The notes under the pieces: generated by a model
Database searches by the model: none
Told to the model about the DNA's origin: nothing
Seen by the model: only the letters and a program-made list of their open reading frames with translations
Position numbers and translations under genes: made by a program
Shown here: one piece after another, positions 49,246 through 57,327 of the stretch
Layout: each line of letters opens with the position of its first letter
Numbering within the stretch: position 1 is the first letter of the stretch
DNA from: Streptomyces mutabilis
Lineage (GTDB): Bacteria > Actinomycetota > Actinomycetes > Streptomycetales > Streptomycetaceae
Reading direction: 5' to 3'
DNA: 64,000 bases
Assembly: GCF_014649815.1 (NCBI RefSeq)
Contig: NZ_BMTT01000020.1
Location: forward strand, 28,720-92,719

Positions 49246-51813
49246 GTGGGGCTTGGAGTGCCGGAACTCGTACTGGAATCCAATGGACAGACCTGGACGC
49301 TCGATCCGTCCCGGTCGTATGCGCTCGGACGCGATCCGCAGGGGGAACTTGTCTTCGACGACGCCAGGGTGTCCTGGCGTCACGCCACGATCAGCTTCAA
49401 CGGCCGCAGTTGGGTCGTCGAGGACCACGGCAGCACCAACGGCACGTTCGTGCACGGGCGGCGCGTCCAGCACATGGAGCTCGGCGCCGGTACGGTGCTG
49501 AACCTGGGCAACGCCACCGACGGACCGCGCGTCAGCCTGACCGGCGCGCAGACCCCGGTCGGCACGCCGCAGGGGCAGCAGCAGCCGTACGCCGCGCAGG
49601 GTGCGAACGCGGGCTGGGCCCAGCAGGCGCCGGCCCAGGAGCCGCAGGGGCAGCAGGCGCCACAGCAGCACGGGCAGCAGCAGGCGGGCTGGCAGCACCA
49701 GCAGTCGCAGCAGCCCGCACCGCAGCAGGGTGCACCGCGCTTCCCCCAGCAGCAGGGCTCCGGTGGCGCGGCGGGGGCGCCGCCGGCGTACGGCGACCGC
49801 AGCCCCACCACGTTCCACCAGTTCTCGCTCGGCCGCGTGATGCGCATCGGCCGCGCCCTGGAGAACGACCTGGTCGTCTCCGACCTCCAGGTCAGCCGCA
49901 ATCACGCGGAGTTCCACTCGACGCCCGACGGGCGCATGGAGATCCGCGACCTCGGCTCGCACAACGGCACGTACGTCAACGGTCTGCCGATCGCCAAGGG
50001 CGGCTCCCAGCTGCTCGGCCCGACCGACATCGTGGGCGTCGGCCACTCGACGTTCCGGATCGTCGGCGACCGGCTCGAGGAGTTCGTCGACACCGGTGAG
50101 GTGTCCTTCTCCGCCCGCCACCTGACCGTCACGGTCGACGGCGGCAAGCAGATCCTCAAGGACGTCTCCTTCGGCGTGCCCGAGAAGTCGCTGATCGCGG
50201 TGATCGGCCCGTCCGGCTCCGGCAAGTCCACCCTGCTCAAGGCGCTCACCGGCTACCGGCCTGCCGACCAGGGCGAGGTCCTCTACGACAACCGGAACCT
50301 GTACAAGCAGTTCGCCGAGCTGCGCCAGCGCATCGGTCTGGTGCCGCAGGACGACATCCTGCACAAGGAGCTGACCGTCAAGCGGGCCCTGAAGTACGCG
50401 GCCAAGCTCCGCTTCCCGGCCGACACCACGGCCGCCGAGCGCGACGCCCGCATCGACGAGGTGCTGCGCGAGCTGAAGCTGGACATCCACAAGGACAAGA
50501 AGGTCACGTCCCTCTCCGGCGGCCAGCGCAAGCGCGTCTCCGTCGCCCTGGAGCTGCTCACCAAGCCGTCGCTGATCTTCTTGGACGAGCCGACCTCCGG
50601 CCTCGACCCGGGCATGGACCGCGACGTCATGCAGCTGCTGCGCGGCCTCGCCGACGACGGCCGCACCGTCCTCGTCGTGACCCACTCGGTGGCCGAGCTG
50701 GCGATCTGCGACAAGCTGCTGGTGATGGCGCCGGGCGGCTCGGTGGCGTACTTCGGTCCGCCCGAGGAGGCGCTGAACTTCTTCGGCTACGACACCTGGG
50801 CCGATGTCTTCTCCGCCTTCGAGAACTACCGCGACTACGACTGGGCGGGCCGCTGGAAGGGCTCGCAGCACTACCAGATGTACGCCGCGGACATCGACTC
50901 CGTCGCCCCGCAGGCCGTACAGGTCCCGGCGATGCAGGCGATGAAGCCGCCGAAGCCGCAGGGCTGGATGTCGCAGTTCGTCACGCTGGTGCGGCGCTAT
51001 GTGTCGGTGATCGTCTCCGACAAGGGCTTCCTCGCCCTGATGGTGATCCTCCCGGCGGTACTCGGCGCGGTCAGCCTGCTCATCGACGCCGACAAGGGCC
51101 TGCTGCCCAACCCGCCCAACGCGGCCGGCCGGATCATCCCGAACGGCACGGCGACCACGGTCCTGCTGATCCTCGCGGTCGGCGCCTGCTTCGCCGGCGC
51201 CGCGAACTCGGTCCGCGAGCTGATCAAGGAACGGGTGATCTACGAGCGGGAGCGGGCTACCGGCCTGTCCCGGTCGGCGTACCTGATGTCCAAGGTGTTC
51301 GTGCTCGGTGTGATCACCGTGCTCCAGGGCCTGATGGTCGGCGTCATCGGCTTCGCCTCCCGCGAGATCCCCGAGGAGGGCCTCGTCCTCGGCGGCCTCA
51401 CCCTCGTCGAGCTGTCGCTGCCGATCATGGCGCTGGGCTTCACCTCGATGATGTTCGGTCTGATCATCTCCTCGCTGGTGAAGACCGCCGAGAAGACCAT
51501 GCCGCTGCTGGTCATGTTCGCGATCATCCAGGTCGTCTTCACCGGCTGTCTCTTCGCCCTGAACGGCGCCGCCGGCGTCAACCAGTTCTCGTACCTGATG
51601 CCGTCGCGCTGGGCGGTGGCCGCGGCCGGCGCCACGCTGGACTTCAACAAGATCAGCCCGCCCGAGGAGGGTGCCGAGGCCGATCCGCTGTGGGAGCACA
51701 CCGTCGGCGCCTGGGGCATGGACATGGCCGCCCTGATCGCACTCGGCGTGGTCTGCGGCTTCTTCGTGGCGCGCTTCCTGCGCCGCCACGAGCCCGAGGT
51801 CATGCGGAAGTGA
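49246..51813 (+). CDS. FHA-FHA-ABC2 transporter fusion (Rv1747-like)
   Basis: An 855-residue fusion. FHA domain 1 (about residues 10-100; LGRDPQGELVF, RVSWRHATI, GSTNGTFV) is followed by a Gln-rich linker (about 110-185). FHA domain 2 is about 190-280 (IGRALENDLVV, VSRNHAEF, GSHNGTYVNG). The ABC ATPase (Walker A GPSGSGKST about 324, signature LSGGQRKR, LDEPTSGLDP) precedes a six-helix ABC-2 permease domain. FHA domains bind phosphothreonine, so a Ser/Thr kinase probably controls it. The mycobacterial Rv1747 is the model. GTG at 49246; a GTG at 49258 is possible. TAGACT at 49207-49212 is a likely -10. Confidence 0.95.
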   Translation: MGLGVPELVLESNGQTWTLDPSRSYALGRDPQGELVFDDARVSWRHATISFNGRSWVVEDHGSTNGTFVHGRRVQHMELGAGTVLNLGNATDGPRVSLTGAQTPVGTPQGQQQPYAAQGANAGWAQQAPAQEPQGQQAPQQHGQQQAGWQHQQSQQPAPQQGAPRFPQQQGSGGAAGAPPAYGDRSPTTFHQFSLGRVMRIGRALENDLVVSDLQVSRNHAEFHSTPDGRMEIRDLGSHNGTYVNGLPIAKGGSQLLGPTDIVGVGHSTFRIVGDRLEEFVDTGEVSFSARHLTVTVDGGKQILKDVSFGVPEKSLIAVIGPSGSGKSTLLKALTGYRPADQGEVLYDNRNLYKQFAELRQRIGLVPQDDILHKELTVKRALKYAAKLRFPADTTAAERDARIDEVLRELKLDIHKDKKVTSLSGGQRKRVSVALELLTKPSLIFLDEPTSGLDPGMDRDVMQLLRGLADDGRTVLVVTHSVAELAICDKLLVMAPGGSVAYFGPPEEALNFFGYDTWADVFSAFENYRDYDWAGRWKGSQHYQMYAADIDSVAPQAVQVPAMQAMKPPKPQGWMSQFVTLVRRYVSVIVSDKGFLALMVILPAVLGAVSLLIDADKGLLPNPPNAAGRIIPNGTATTVLLILAVGACFAGAANSVRELIKERVIYERERATGLSRSAYLMSKVFVLGVITVLQGLMVGVIGFASREIPEEGLVLGGLTLVELSLPIMALGFTSMMFGLIISSLVKTAEKTMPLLVMFAIIQVVFTGCLFALNGAAGVNQFSYLMPSRWAVAAAGATLDFNKISPPEEGAEADPLWEHTVGAWGMDMAALIALGVVCGFFVARFLRRHEPEVMRK

Positions 51814-51843
51814 CCCAGGGGGCCCGTCGGCCCCGGCAACGCC

Positions 51844-51883
51844 CCGAAGGGCGGCACCCCGTCAGGAGGGTGCCGCCCTTCGG
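51844..51883. terminator. Bidirectional terminator between the FHA-ABC gene and the transglycosylase gene
   Basis: Perfect 16-nt arms (51844-51859 and 51868-51883) with an 8-nt loop between convergent genes. Confidence 0.85.
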
Positions 51884-51930
51884 CCGTGCGGTGCGGCGTC
51901 GGCGACGTCGTGAAGAGGTCCGCGCCGACC

Positions 51931-52635
51931 TCAGTACGCGCTGTCGACGTTGTCCATGGTGCCGTACTTGTCCGCGGCGTAATTGCACGCGGCGACGATG
52001 TTGGCGACCGGGTCCCAGATGTTCTTCGGGGTGCCGGGCACGTGGTAGGCCTCGAACGTCGGCGGGATGACCTGGAGCAGGCCCTTCGACGGGATGCCGT
52101 TGATGGCGTTGATGTCCCAGTTGTTGATGGCCTTCGGGTTGCCGGAGGACTCCCGCATGATGTTGCGGTGGATGCCCTCGTAGGAGCCGGGGATGCCGTG
52201 CTTCTTCATGATGGCCCGGGCCTCCCGGATCCAGCCGTCGAGGTTGTTCGGGTAGGACTTCTTGACCTCGGTGCGCTCGGCGGAGCGGCTGGCGGACTGC
52301 TTCGCCTCACGCTCGGCGGCGGCCTTCTCGGCGGCGGCCTTCTTCGCGGCGGTCTCCTTCTTCGCGGCCGCCTCCTGCTTCGCCTCGATGGCGGCGACCT
52401 TCTGGCTCGCGCCGGCGAGCTGGCCGGTGACGCCGGCGTGCACGTCCTGGATCTGCTTGGTGCTGTACGCCACCTTGGCCGTCGGAGCGGCCTCGCTCGT
52501 GGTCGTCTGACCGCTGGCCGGGACCGCGGTGAGCGCGACGGCGACGGCGCCGAGCGTGCCGACACCGGCGGCCACGATCCTGTGCTTGCGGTTCAGGGAA
52601 ATACTGCGACCACGGGTGAAGATGTTCTTGGGCAT
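51931..52635 (-). CDS. Secreted lytic transglycosylase (SLT domain)
   Basis: A 234-residue exported protein. The signal region is residues 1-43 (HRIVAAGVGTLGAVAVALTAVPASG). An Ala/Lys/Glu-rich coiled segment is at about 70-120 (KKETAAKKAAAEKAAAERE). The SLT domain (about 130-234) has the catalytic Glu in NIMRESSGNP and the hallmark INGIPSKGLLQVIPPTF. It cleaves peptidoglycan glycan strands. The start is ATG at 52633-52635. A promoter is proposed at 52751-52781, implying a leader of about 110 nt. Confidence 0.93.
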   Translation of the reverse strand: MPKNIFTRGRSISLNRKHRIVAAGVGTLGAVAVALTAVPASGQTTTSEAAPTAKVAYSTKQIQDVHAGVTGQLAGASQKVAAIEAKQEAAAKKETAAKKAAAEKAAAEREAKQSASRSAERTEVKKSYPNNLDGWIREARAIMKKHGIPGSYEGIHRNIMRESSGNPKAINNWDINAINGIPSKGLLQVIPPTFEAYHVPGTPKNIWDPVANIVAACNYAADKYGTMDNVDSAY

Positions 52636-52750
52636 GGCGGGATAGACCTCTTCGAATAGCGCGGAGGTCGCTCTCGTCCGGTGGGGACAGTTGGTGTTTC
52701 CGGTGCGAACGCCGCGGGGAAACGACCCACGGCGCTGAGCGACGAAAGCC

Positions 52751-52781
52751 ATTCTTAGCGGCCGCAAAATTCGGAGGCAAA
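52751..52781 (-). promoter_or_regulatory. Possible promoter of the transglycosylase gene
   Basis: On the minus strand TTTGCC (complement of 52776-52781) is 18 nt from TAAGAAT (complement of 52751-52757), a fair -35/-10 pair in an unusually AT-rich patch. The remaining ~110 nt to the start codon was searched by eye for a ydaO/c-di-AMP riboswitch, often found ahead of such hydrolases, without success. Confidence 0.45.
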
Positions 52782-52825
52782 GGTGTGACGTACGATCCCA
52801 GGTAGTGGATCAGGGACGGGAGAAA

Positions 52826-52851
52826 CGGGGCAGATTGGACCATCTGCCCCG
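52826..52851 (-). terminator. Terminator downstream of queA
   Basis: 10-nt perfect arms (52826-52835 and 52842-52851), loop of 6. On the minus strand the stem is followed by TTTCTCCC, so it reads as an intrinsic terminator for the queA/SDR unit, about 140 nt past the queA stop. Confidence 0.7.
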
Positions 52852-52988
52852 CTCAAAACGGACGAGTCGCTCTCCTACTCCCCTTCGTACGTGATGCGCG
52901 CCCTATGCGCGGGCTCACACGGACCCCTCACCCTTCTCACTTTTTGTTGCTGAAGCAATGCTGTGTGTAAGGGGCTGCGCGGACCCTT

Positions 52989-54032
52989 CTACGGCAGGAG
53001 GAGATGGACGTCGCCGAACTCGTGCCACAGGTACCGCCCGCGTACCGCCGCCTCGTACCCGCGGTCGATCGCCGCCCGCCCCGCCACCGCCTCCAGCATC
53101 AGCAGATGCGAGGCCTCCGGCTCGTGCAGCCCCGTCAGCAGCCCGTCCACCACCCGCACCCCGCGCTCCGGCGTCACGACCAGATCGGTCCATCCCGCCC
53201 GAGCCCGTACGACCCCGTCGGGACCCGCCGCCGACTCCACCGCCCGCACGGCGGTGGTCCCCACGGCCAGCACACGCCCGTCGCCCGCTCGGACCGCGTT
53301 GATCAGCCGTGCCGACGCCTCGGGCACCGAGAACCGTTCCGGATACGGCGGCTCGTGCGACTCCGCCGACGCCACCCCCGTGTCCAGCCTCACCGGTGCG
53401 AACTGCATCCCCCGACTCACCAGCTCCGCCACCAGGCGAGCCGTGAAGGGCCGCGCCGCGCTCGGCATCTCCGCACTGCCCGTCCCGTCCTCGGACGGCA
53501 GCGCGAACACCGTCTGGTACGCCGACAACGGCTGGTCCCGCTCCGTATACGAGTAGCGAATGGGCCGCCCGTGCTCCCGCAGCAGCGCCGGCACCCGGGC
53601 GCCGGACACCCGCGCCCACCACAACCGCTCCGCACCCGGACTCAGCGGCCGCTCCAGCACCAGCCGCCCGCCGCCCGGCAGCCGCACTCCCAGCCCCTCC
53701 CTGCTGCCCGCACGCGCGCGCGTGGTGCCGCGCCCGTCGGGCTCCCGCAGCTCCACGGCCCACCGGCCGTCGTCCCCGCGCGTGGAGAAATGCACCACCA
53801 CGCGCGCGTGCCCCACCCTCCCGTCCACGGCGGCGGCCAACGTCACCGACGTGTTGACGACGAGCAGGTCCCCCGCCCGCAGCAGTCCGGGCAGCTCCCG
53901 GAACCCGTGGTGCGACACCTCGGTGCCCCGCGACACCAGCAGCCGTACGTCGTCCCGCTCCAGCCCGGGACCCCGCCGCTCGGCCGGCACCCGAGCCGAC
54001 AGTTCCTCCGGGACGCGCACTGCCAGCGTCAT
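52989..54032 (-). CDS. queA: QueA-type S-adenosylmethionine:tRNA ribosyltransferase-isomerase
   Basis: A 347-residue protein of the QueA family, which transfers the ribosyl part of SAM to preQ1 at tRNA position 34. Landmarks are VNTSVTLAAAVDG, GRPIRYSYTERDQPLSAYQTVFALP and GMQFAPVRLDTGVASAE. Canonical QueA has NDTRVIPAR, where this has NTSVTLAAA, so it is divergent. The start is ATG at 54030-54032, overlapping the SDR stop. No tgt, queF or queG lies in the window, so queuosine synthesis is not certain. Confidence 0.85.
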   Translation of the reverse strand: MTLAVRVPEELSARVPAERRGPGLERDDVRLLVSRGTEVSHHGFRELPGLLRAGDLLVVNTSVTLAAAVDGRVGHARVVVHFSTRGDDGRWAVELREPDGRGTTRARAGSREGLGVRLPGGGRLVLERPLSPGAERLWWARVSGARVPALLREHGRPIRYSYTERDQPLSAYQTVFALPSEDGTGSAEMPSAARPFTARLVAELVSRGMQFAPVRLDTGVASAESHEPPYPERFSVPEASARLINAVRAGDGRVLAVGTTAVRAVESAAGPDGVVRARAGWTDLVVTPERGVRVVDGLLTGLHEPEASHLLMLEAVAGRAAIDRGYEAAVRGRYLWHEFGDVHLLLP

Positions 54033-54727
54033 CGCCGTCCCTCCAGCAGCGCCGACGCCCCGTAGCGGCCACCGACCGGCCGCTCGTCCAGCAGCCGCAG
54101 CAGCGCCGGTACGACGCTCGACGGATCGGGCCGGGGATCGTCGTCGTCCGGCACGGCCGCCGCGTACAGGTCGGTGGCCATGTCCCCCGGATCGACCGCC
54201 CAGACCCGCAGCCCCGGCTCCTCCACGCCCAGCACCGCCGCCAGCTGGTCCAGGGCCGCCTTGGACGCCCCGTAGCCGCCCCACGTCTCGTACGCCTGCG
54301 ACGCGGCATCCGAGCTGACCGCGAGCACCGCGCCCTCACGGGCGGCCCGCAGCAACGGCAGCGCCTCCTGCACCAGGCCCAGCGCCGCCACGACGTTCAC
54401 CTCCAGCACCCGCCGCAGCCCGTCGAGCGACAGCTCCTCCAGCCGCACCAGAGGCTCGGCTCCCAGCGCGCTGGCGTTGCTGACCAGCAGATCCACCCCG
54501 CCCAGCCGCCGGGCCGCCGCGACCAGACCGGCCCGGTGCCCGGCGTCCGTGACGTCACCGGGCAGCGCCGCCACGCGTCTGCCGTACGCCTCCAGCGCCA
54601 CCGCCGTCTCCTTGAGCGGGTCCGGCGTCCTGGCGTCCAGCACCAGGTCCCAGCCCCGCGCCGCCAGGGCCTCGGCGAACGCCCGCCCCAGTCCCTTCGA
54701 AGCTCCCGTGATGATCGCAACCGGCAT
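54029..54727 (-). CDS. Short-chain dehydrogenase/reductase
   Basis: A 232-residue NAD(P)-dependent SDR. TGASKGLG (residues 7-14), NASALG (NAG-equivalent), the catalytic Ser in VSSDAASQ and YGASK (Tyr/Lys intact) are present. PGDMATDL follows the active site. Upstream gene of a two-gene unit with queA (ATGA overlap). Substrate unknown. Start ATG at 54725-54727. Confidence 0.9.
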   Translation of the reverse strand: MPVAIITGASKGLGRAFAEALAARGWDLVLDARTPDPLKETAVALEAYGRRVAALPGDVTDAGHRAGLVAAARRLGGVDLLVSNASALGAEPLVRLEELSLDGLRRVLEVNVVAALGLVQEALPLLRAAREGAVLAVSSDAASQAYETWGGYGASKAALDQLAAVLGVEEPGLRVWAVDPGDMATDLYAAAVPDDDDPRPDPSSVVPALLRLLDERPVGGRYGASALLEGRR

Positions 54728-54842
54728 GACACATGTCCCCTCGTCGTCCACGCCTCCTGATCGGAACGGCGTGGCCTCACCGTAGGAACCGGGCGCCGCG
54801 GGCCGCCTCGGGCACGGGCCGCAACCGCGCGGGGTCCTTCGC

Positions 54843-54889
54843 CCTAGGGCCGGCGGGCGGGACCGCGGTCCTAGGCCCACCGCCCTAGG
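54843..54889. promoter_or_regulatory. Three CCTAGG sites upstream of the two-component genes
   Basis: CCTAGG occurs at 54843-54848, 54870-54875 and 54884-54889, in the 217-nt gap between the divergent SDR and histidine kinase genes. The sites precede the kinase ATG by 56-102 nt, where a response regulator could bind. Autoregulation is inferred. Confidence 0.5.
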
Positions 54890-54944
54890 CGACGACGTCC
54901 ACAGGGCCGATCCCACCGGCACACCCCGCCGGTACCGTGAGGAC

Positions 54945-56090
54945 ATGAGTCACGGCCCCCGGTCCGGCCTCGCGGCGGTCAGTGCCGCGCTGCTGGCCAT
55001 GAGCAGGCACCTCGAGGTGCGAGACGTCCTCAAGACGATCGTCGCCTCGGCCCGCGAGCTGCTCGACGCGCAGTACGCCGCCCTCGGCGTCCCCGACGAC
55101 CACGGCGGCTTCGCCCAGTTCGTGGTCGACGGCGTCAGCGACGAGCAGTGGAAGGCCATCGGCCCCCTGCCCCGCCAGCACGGCATCCTCGCCGCGATGC
55201 TGCACGAGGTCACCCCCGAGCGCCTCGCCGACGTCCGCGAGGACCCCCGCTTCGAGGGCTGGCCCTCCGCCCATCCCGACCTGGTCGACTTCCTGGGCCT
55301 GCCCATCCGGGACGGCGACGAGGTCATGGGCGCGCTGTTCCTGGCCAACAAGAACTGTCCGAAGCCGACCGGCGGCTGCGGCTTCACCGCGGACGACGAG
55401 GAACTGCTGGGCATCCTCGCCCAGCACGCCGCCATCGCCCTCACCAACGCCCGGCTGTACGAACGCAGCCGCGAGCTGACCATCGCCGAGGAACGCTCCC
55501 GCCTCGCCCACGAACTGCACGACGCGGTCAGCCAGAAACTGTTCTCCCTGCGCCTGACCGCCCAGGCCGCCGCCACCCTGGTCGACCGCGACCCCGCGCG
55601 CGCGAAGGGAGAGCTCCAACAGGTCGCGGCGCTCGCCGCCGAGGCCGCCGACGAACTGCGCGCCGCCGTCGTCGAGCTGCGTCCCGCCGCCCTGGACGAG
55701 GACGGCCTCGTCGCCACCCTCCGTACCCAGATCCAGGTCCTCGACCGCGCCCACACCGCGCGCGTGACCTTCGCCGGCCACGGGGTCAAGGCACTGCCCG
55801 CCGCCCAGGAGGAAGCGCTGCTGCGCGTGGCCCAGGAAGCGCTGCACAACGCCCTGCGCCACGCCGCCGCGGACCACGTCGACGTGGCGCTGCTCCGGCG
55901 CGGCACCGGAGCGGTGCTGCGGGTCACCGACGACGGCAGGGGCTTCGACCCGCGCACGGTGCGCCGCGCGGGACGCCACCTGGGCCTGGTCTCGATGCGG
56001 GACCGGGCGAACGGCGTCGGCGGCACGCTGACCGTGGAATCGGAGCCCGGCAAGGGCACCACGATCGAGATGGAGGTCCCCGGTGGCTGA
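54945..56090 (+). CDS. GAF-domain sensor histidine kinase (NarX/DevS type)
   Basis: A 381-residue cytoplasmic kinase without membrane helices. The GAF domain (about residues 20-165) has LLDAQYAALGV, FLGLPIRDGDEVMGALFLANK and FTADDEELLGILAQHAAIAL, like DevS/DosT. The HisKA_3 dimerisation region has ERSRLAHELHDAVSQKL (phospho-His about 191). The HATPase has VAQEALHNALRHA and TDDGRGFD. No obvious haem ligand is claimed for the GAF domain. The ATG at 54945 has TACCGT 6 nt upstream of the intervening hexamer, so the message may be leaderless. Overlaps the regulator gene by 8 nt. Confidence 0.93.
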   Translation: MSHGPRSGLAAVSAALLAMSRHLEVRDVLKTIVASARELLDAQYAALGVPDDHGGFAQFVVDGVSDEQWKAIGPLPRQHGILAAMLHEVTPERLADVREDPRFEGWPSAHPDLVDFLGLPIRDGDEVMGALFLANKNCPKPTGGCGFTADDEELLGILAQHAAIALTNARLYERSRELTIAEERSRLAHELHDAVSQKLFSLRLTAQAAATLVDRDPARAKGELQQVAALAAEAADELRAAVVELRPAALDEDGLVATLRTQIQVLDRAHTARVTFAGHGVKALPAAQEEALLRVAQEALHNALRHAAADHVDVALLRRGTGAVLRVTDDGRGFDPRTVRRAGRHLGLVSMRDRANGVGGTLTVESEPGKGTTIEMEVPGG

Positions 56091-56724
56091 CACGATCAAG
56101 GTCCTGCTCGTCGACGACCACCAGGTGGTCCGTCGGGGTCTGCGCACCTTCCTGGAGGTGCAGGACGACATCGAGGTGGTGGGGGAGGCCGCGGACGGCG
56201 CCGAGGGCGTCGACCGCGCCGAGGAGCTGAAGCCCGACGTGATCCTCATGGACGTCAAGATGCCGGGCATGGACGGCGTGGACGCGCTGCGCAGGCTCCG
56301 CGAGCTGGACAACCACGCCCGCGTGCTGATCGTCACCAGCTTCACCGAGCAGCGCACCGTGGTCCCGGCCCTGCGCGCGGGAGCCGCCGGTTACGTCTAC
56401 AAGGACGTCGACCCCGACGCGCTGGCGGGCGCCATCCGCTCCGTCCACGCCGGTCACGTCCTGCTCCAGCCAGAGGTCGCGGGTGCCCTGCTGTCCCAGG
56501 AGGAGAGCACCCCCGGCCAGGGCAGAGGGGGCTCCCTCACGGAACGGGAGCGGGAGGTGCTGGGTCTGATAGCGGACGGCCGCTCCAACCGCGAGATCGC
56601 GCGCGCCCTCGTCCTGTCCGAGAAGACCGTGAAGACCCACGTCTCGAACATCCTGATGAAGCTCGACCTAGCGGACCGCACCCAGGCCGCGCTGTGGGCC
56701 GTGCGCCACGGAGTCGCCGGCTGA
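56083..56724 (+). CDS. NarL/LuxR-family response regulator
   Basis: A 213-residue regulator. The receiver domain (about residues 5-120) has VDDHQVVRRGL, the phosphoacceptor Asp in VILMDVKMPGMDG (about 56) and Lys in YVYKDVD. The LuxR-type HTH (about 147-210) has LTEREREVLGLIADGRSNREIA and EKTVKTHVSNILMKL. GTG start at 56083 inside the end of the kinase gene. Partner of the kinase; regulated genes unknown, with the CCTAGG sites as candidate targets. Confidence 0.95.
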   Translation: MADTIKVLLVDDHQVVRRGLRTFLEVQDDIEVVGEAADGAEGVDRAEELKPDVILMDVKMPGMDGVDALRRLRELDNHARVLIVTSFTEQRTVVPALRAGAAGYVYKDVDPDALAGAIRSVHAGHVLLQPEVAGALLSQEESTPGQGRGGSLTEREREVLGLIADGRSNREIARALVLSEKTVKTHVSNILMKLDLADRTQAALWAVRHGVAG

Positions 56725-56745
56725 CCCCGCATACGCTGCGGCAAC

Positions 56746-56764
56746 CCGGAGGGTTCCCCTCCGG
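56746..56764 (+). terminator. Short hairpin after the response-regulator gene
   Basis: 8-nt arms CCGGAGGG (56746-56753) and CCCTCCGG (56757-56764) with a 3-nt loop, 22 nt past the stop. Confidence 0.6.
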
Positions 56765-56881
56765 TGCGAGATTCATACCGTCGTGGGAATGTCCCCCGTA
56801 TGGCGCACCCTCTCCGGTGCCCGGCCGTTCTCCAGTGCGTGCTGCGGCGACTGCCGCGGCGATCGCAAGGAGGGCTTGTAA

Positions 56882-57127
56882 GTGAAGAACCTGAAGAAGG
56901 CAGCGGCCGTGACGATGGTGGCCGGCGGGCTGATCGCCGCCGGCGCGGGCATGGCCTCCGCCACCGACGGCTCCGTCGCCCACGGCGAGGCCATCGGTTC
57001 CCCGGGCATCGCCTCCGGCAACGTCGTTCAGGCGCCGGTCCACATCCCGGTGAACGCCGTCGGCAACAGCGTCAACGTCATCGGCGTCCTGAACCCGGCC
57101 TTCGGCAACCTGGGCGTCAACCACTGA
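56882..57127 (+). CDS. chpE: Chaplin ChpE, short cysteine-free chaplin
   Basis: An 81-residue secreted amyloid-forming surface protein that helps make aerial hyphae hydrophobic. The signal peptide is about residues 1-27 (KKAAAVTMVAGGLIAAGAGMASA). The mature chaplin domain (about 28-81) contains GIASGNVVQAPVHIPVNAVGNSVNVIG and ends GNLGVNH. It lacks the two Cys found in most chaplins, which identifies ChpE. Start GTG at 56882 behind GGAGG. No clear BldN promoter was found by eye. Confidence 0.97.
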   Translation: MKNLKKAAAVTMVAGGLIAAGAGMASATDGSVAHGEAIGSPGIASGNVVQAPVHIPVNAVGNSVNVIGVLNPAFGNLGVNH

Positions 57128-57147
57128 CCCAGGGGACCCACGGACCT

Positions 57148-57177
57148 CCGGCCTCCCGGCCCCACCCGGGAGGCCGG
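57148..57177 (+). terminator. Terminator after chpE
   Basis: Perfect 12-nt arms (57148-57159 and 57166-57177) with a 6-nt loop, 21 nt beyond the chpE stop. Confidence 0.85.
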
Positions 57178-57214
57178 TCGCCGTCATGGGTGTGATCCCT
57201 TGACGGCGGTGGGT

Positions 57215-57250
57215 CAAAACAGCCCGTCCGGCGTTCGAGGACGAGGCCGG
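57215..57250. repeat. Dispersed streptomycete intergenic repeat (CAGCCCGTCCGGCGTT type)
   Basis: The segment CAGCCCGTCCGGCGTTCGAG-GACGAGGCCGG matches, from memory, a short repeat scattered between many Streptomyces genes (usually CGTCCGGCGTTTGAGGACGAG). Function unknown. It lies between the chpE terminator and the convergent gene at 57328. Confidence 0.6.
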
Positions 57251-57327
57251 TCAGACCGAGAGCGGGGCTCCGAGAGCGCAGCACCCCGGACGCTCACACG
57301 AACGTGGAGTACGGGTCGTGCAGGCAG

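Noticed and set aside
52636-52745. A c-di-AMP (ydaO) riboswitch ahead of the lytic transglycosylase gene
   Set aside because: Such riboswitches often precede Streptomyces cell-wall hydrolases, but I could not find the conserved stems or motif words in the minus-strand leader.
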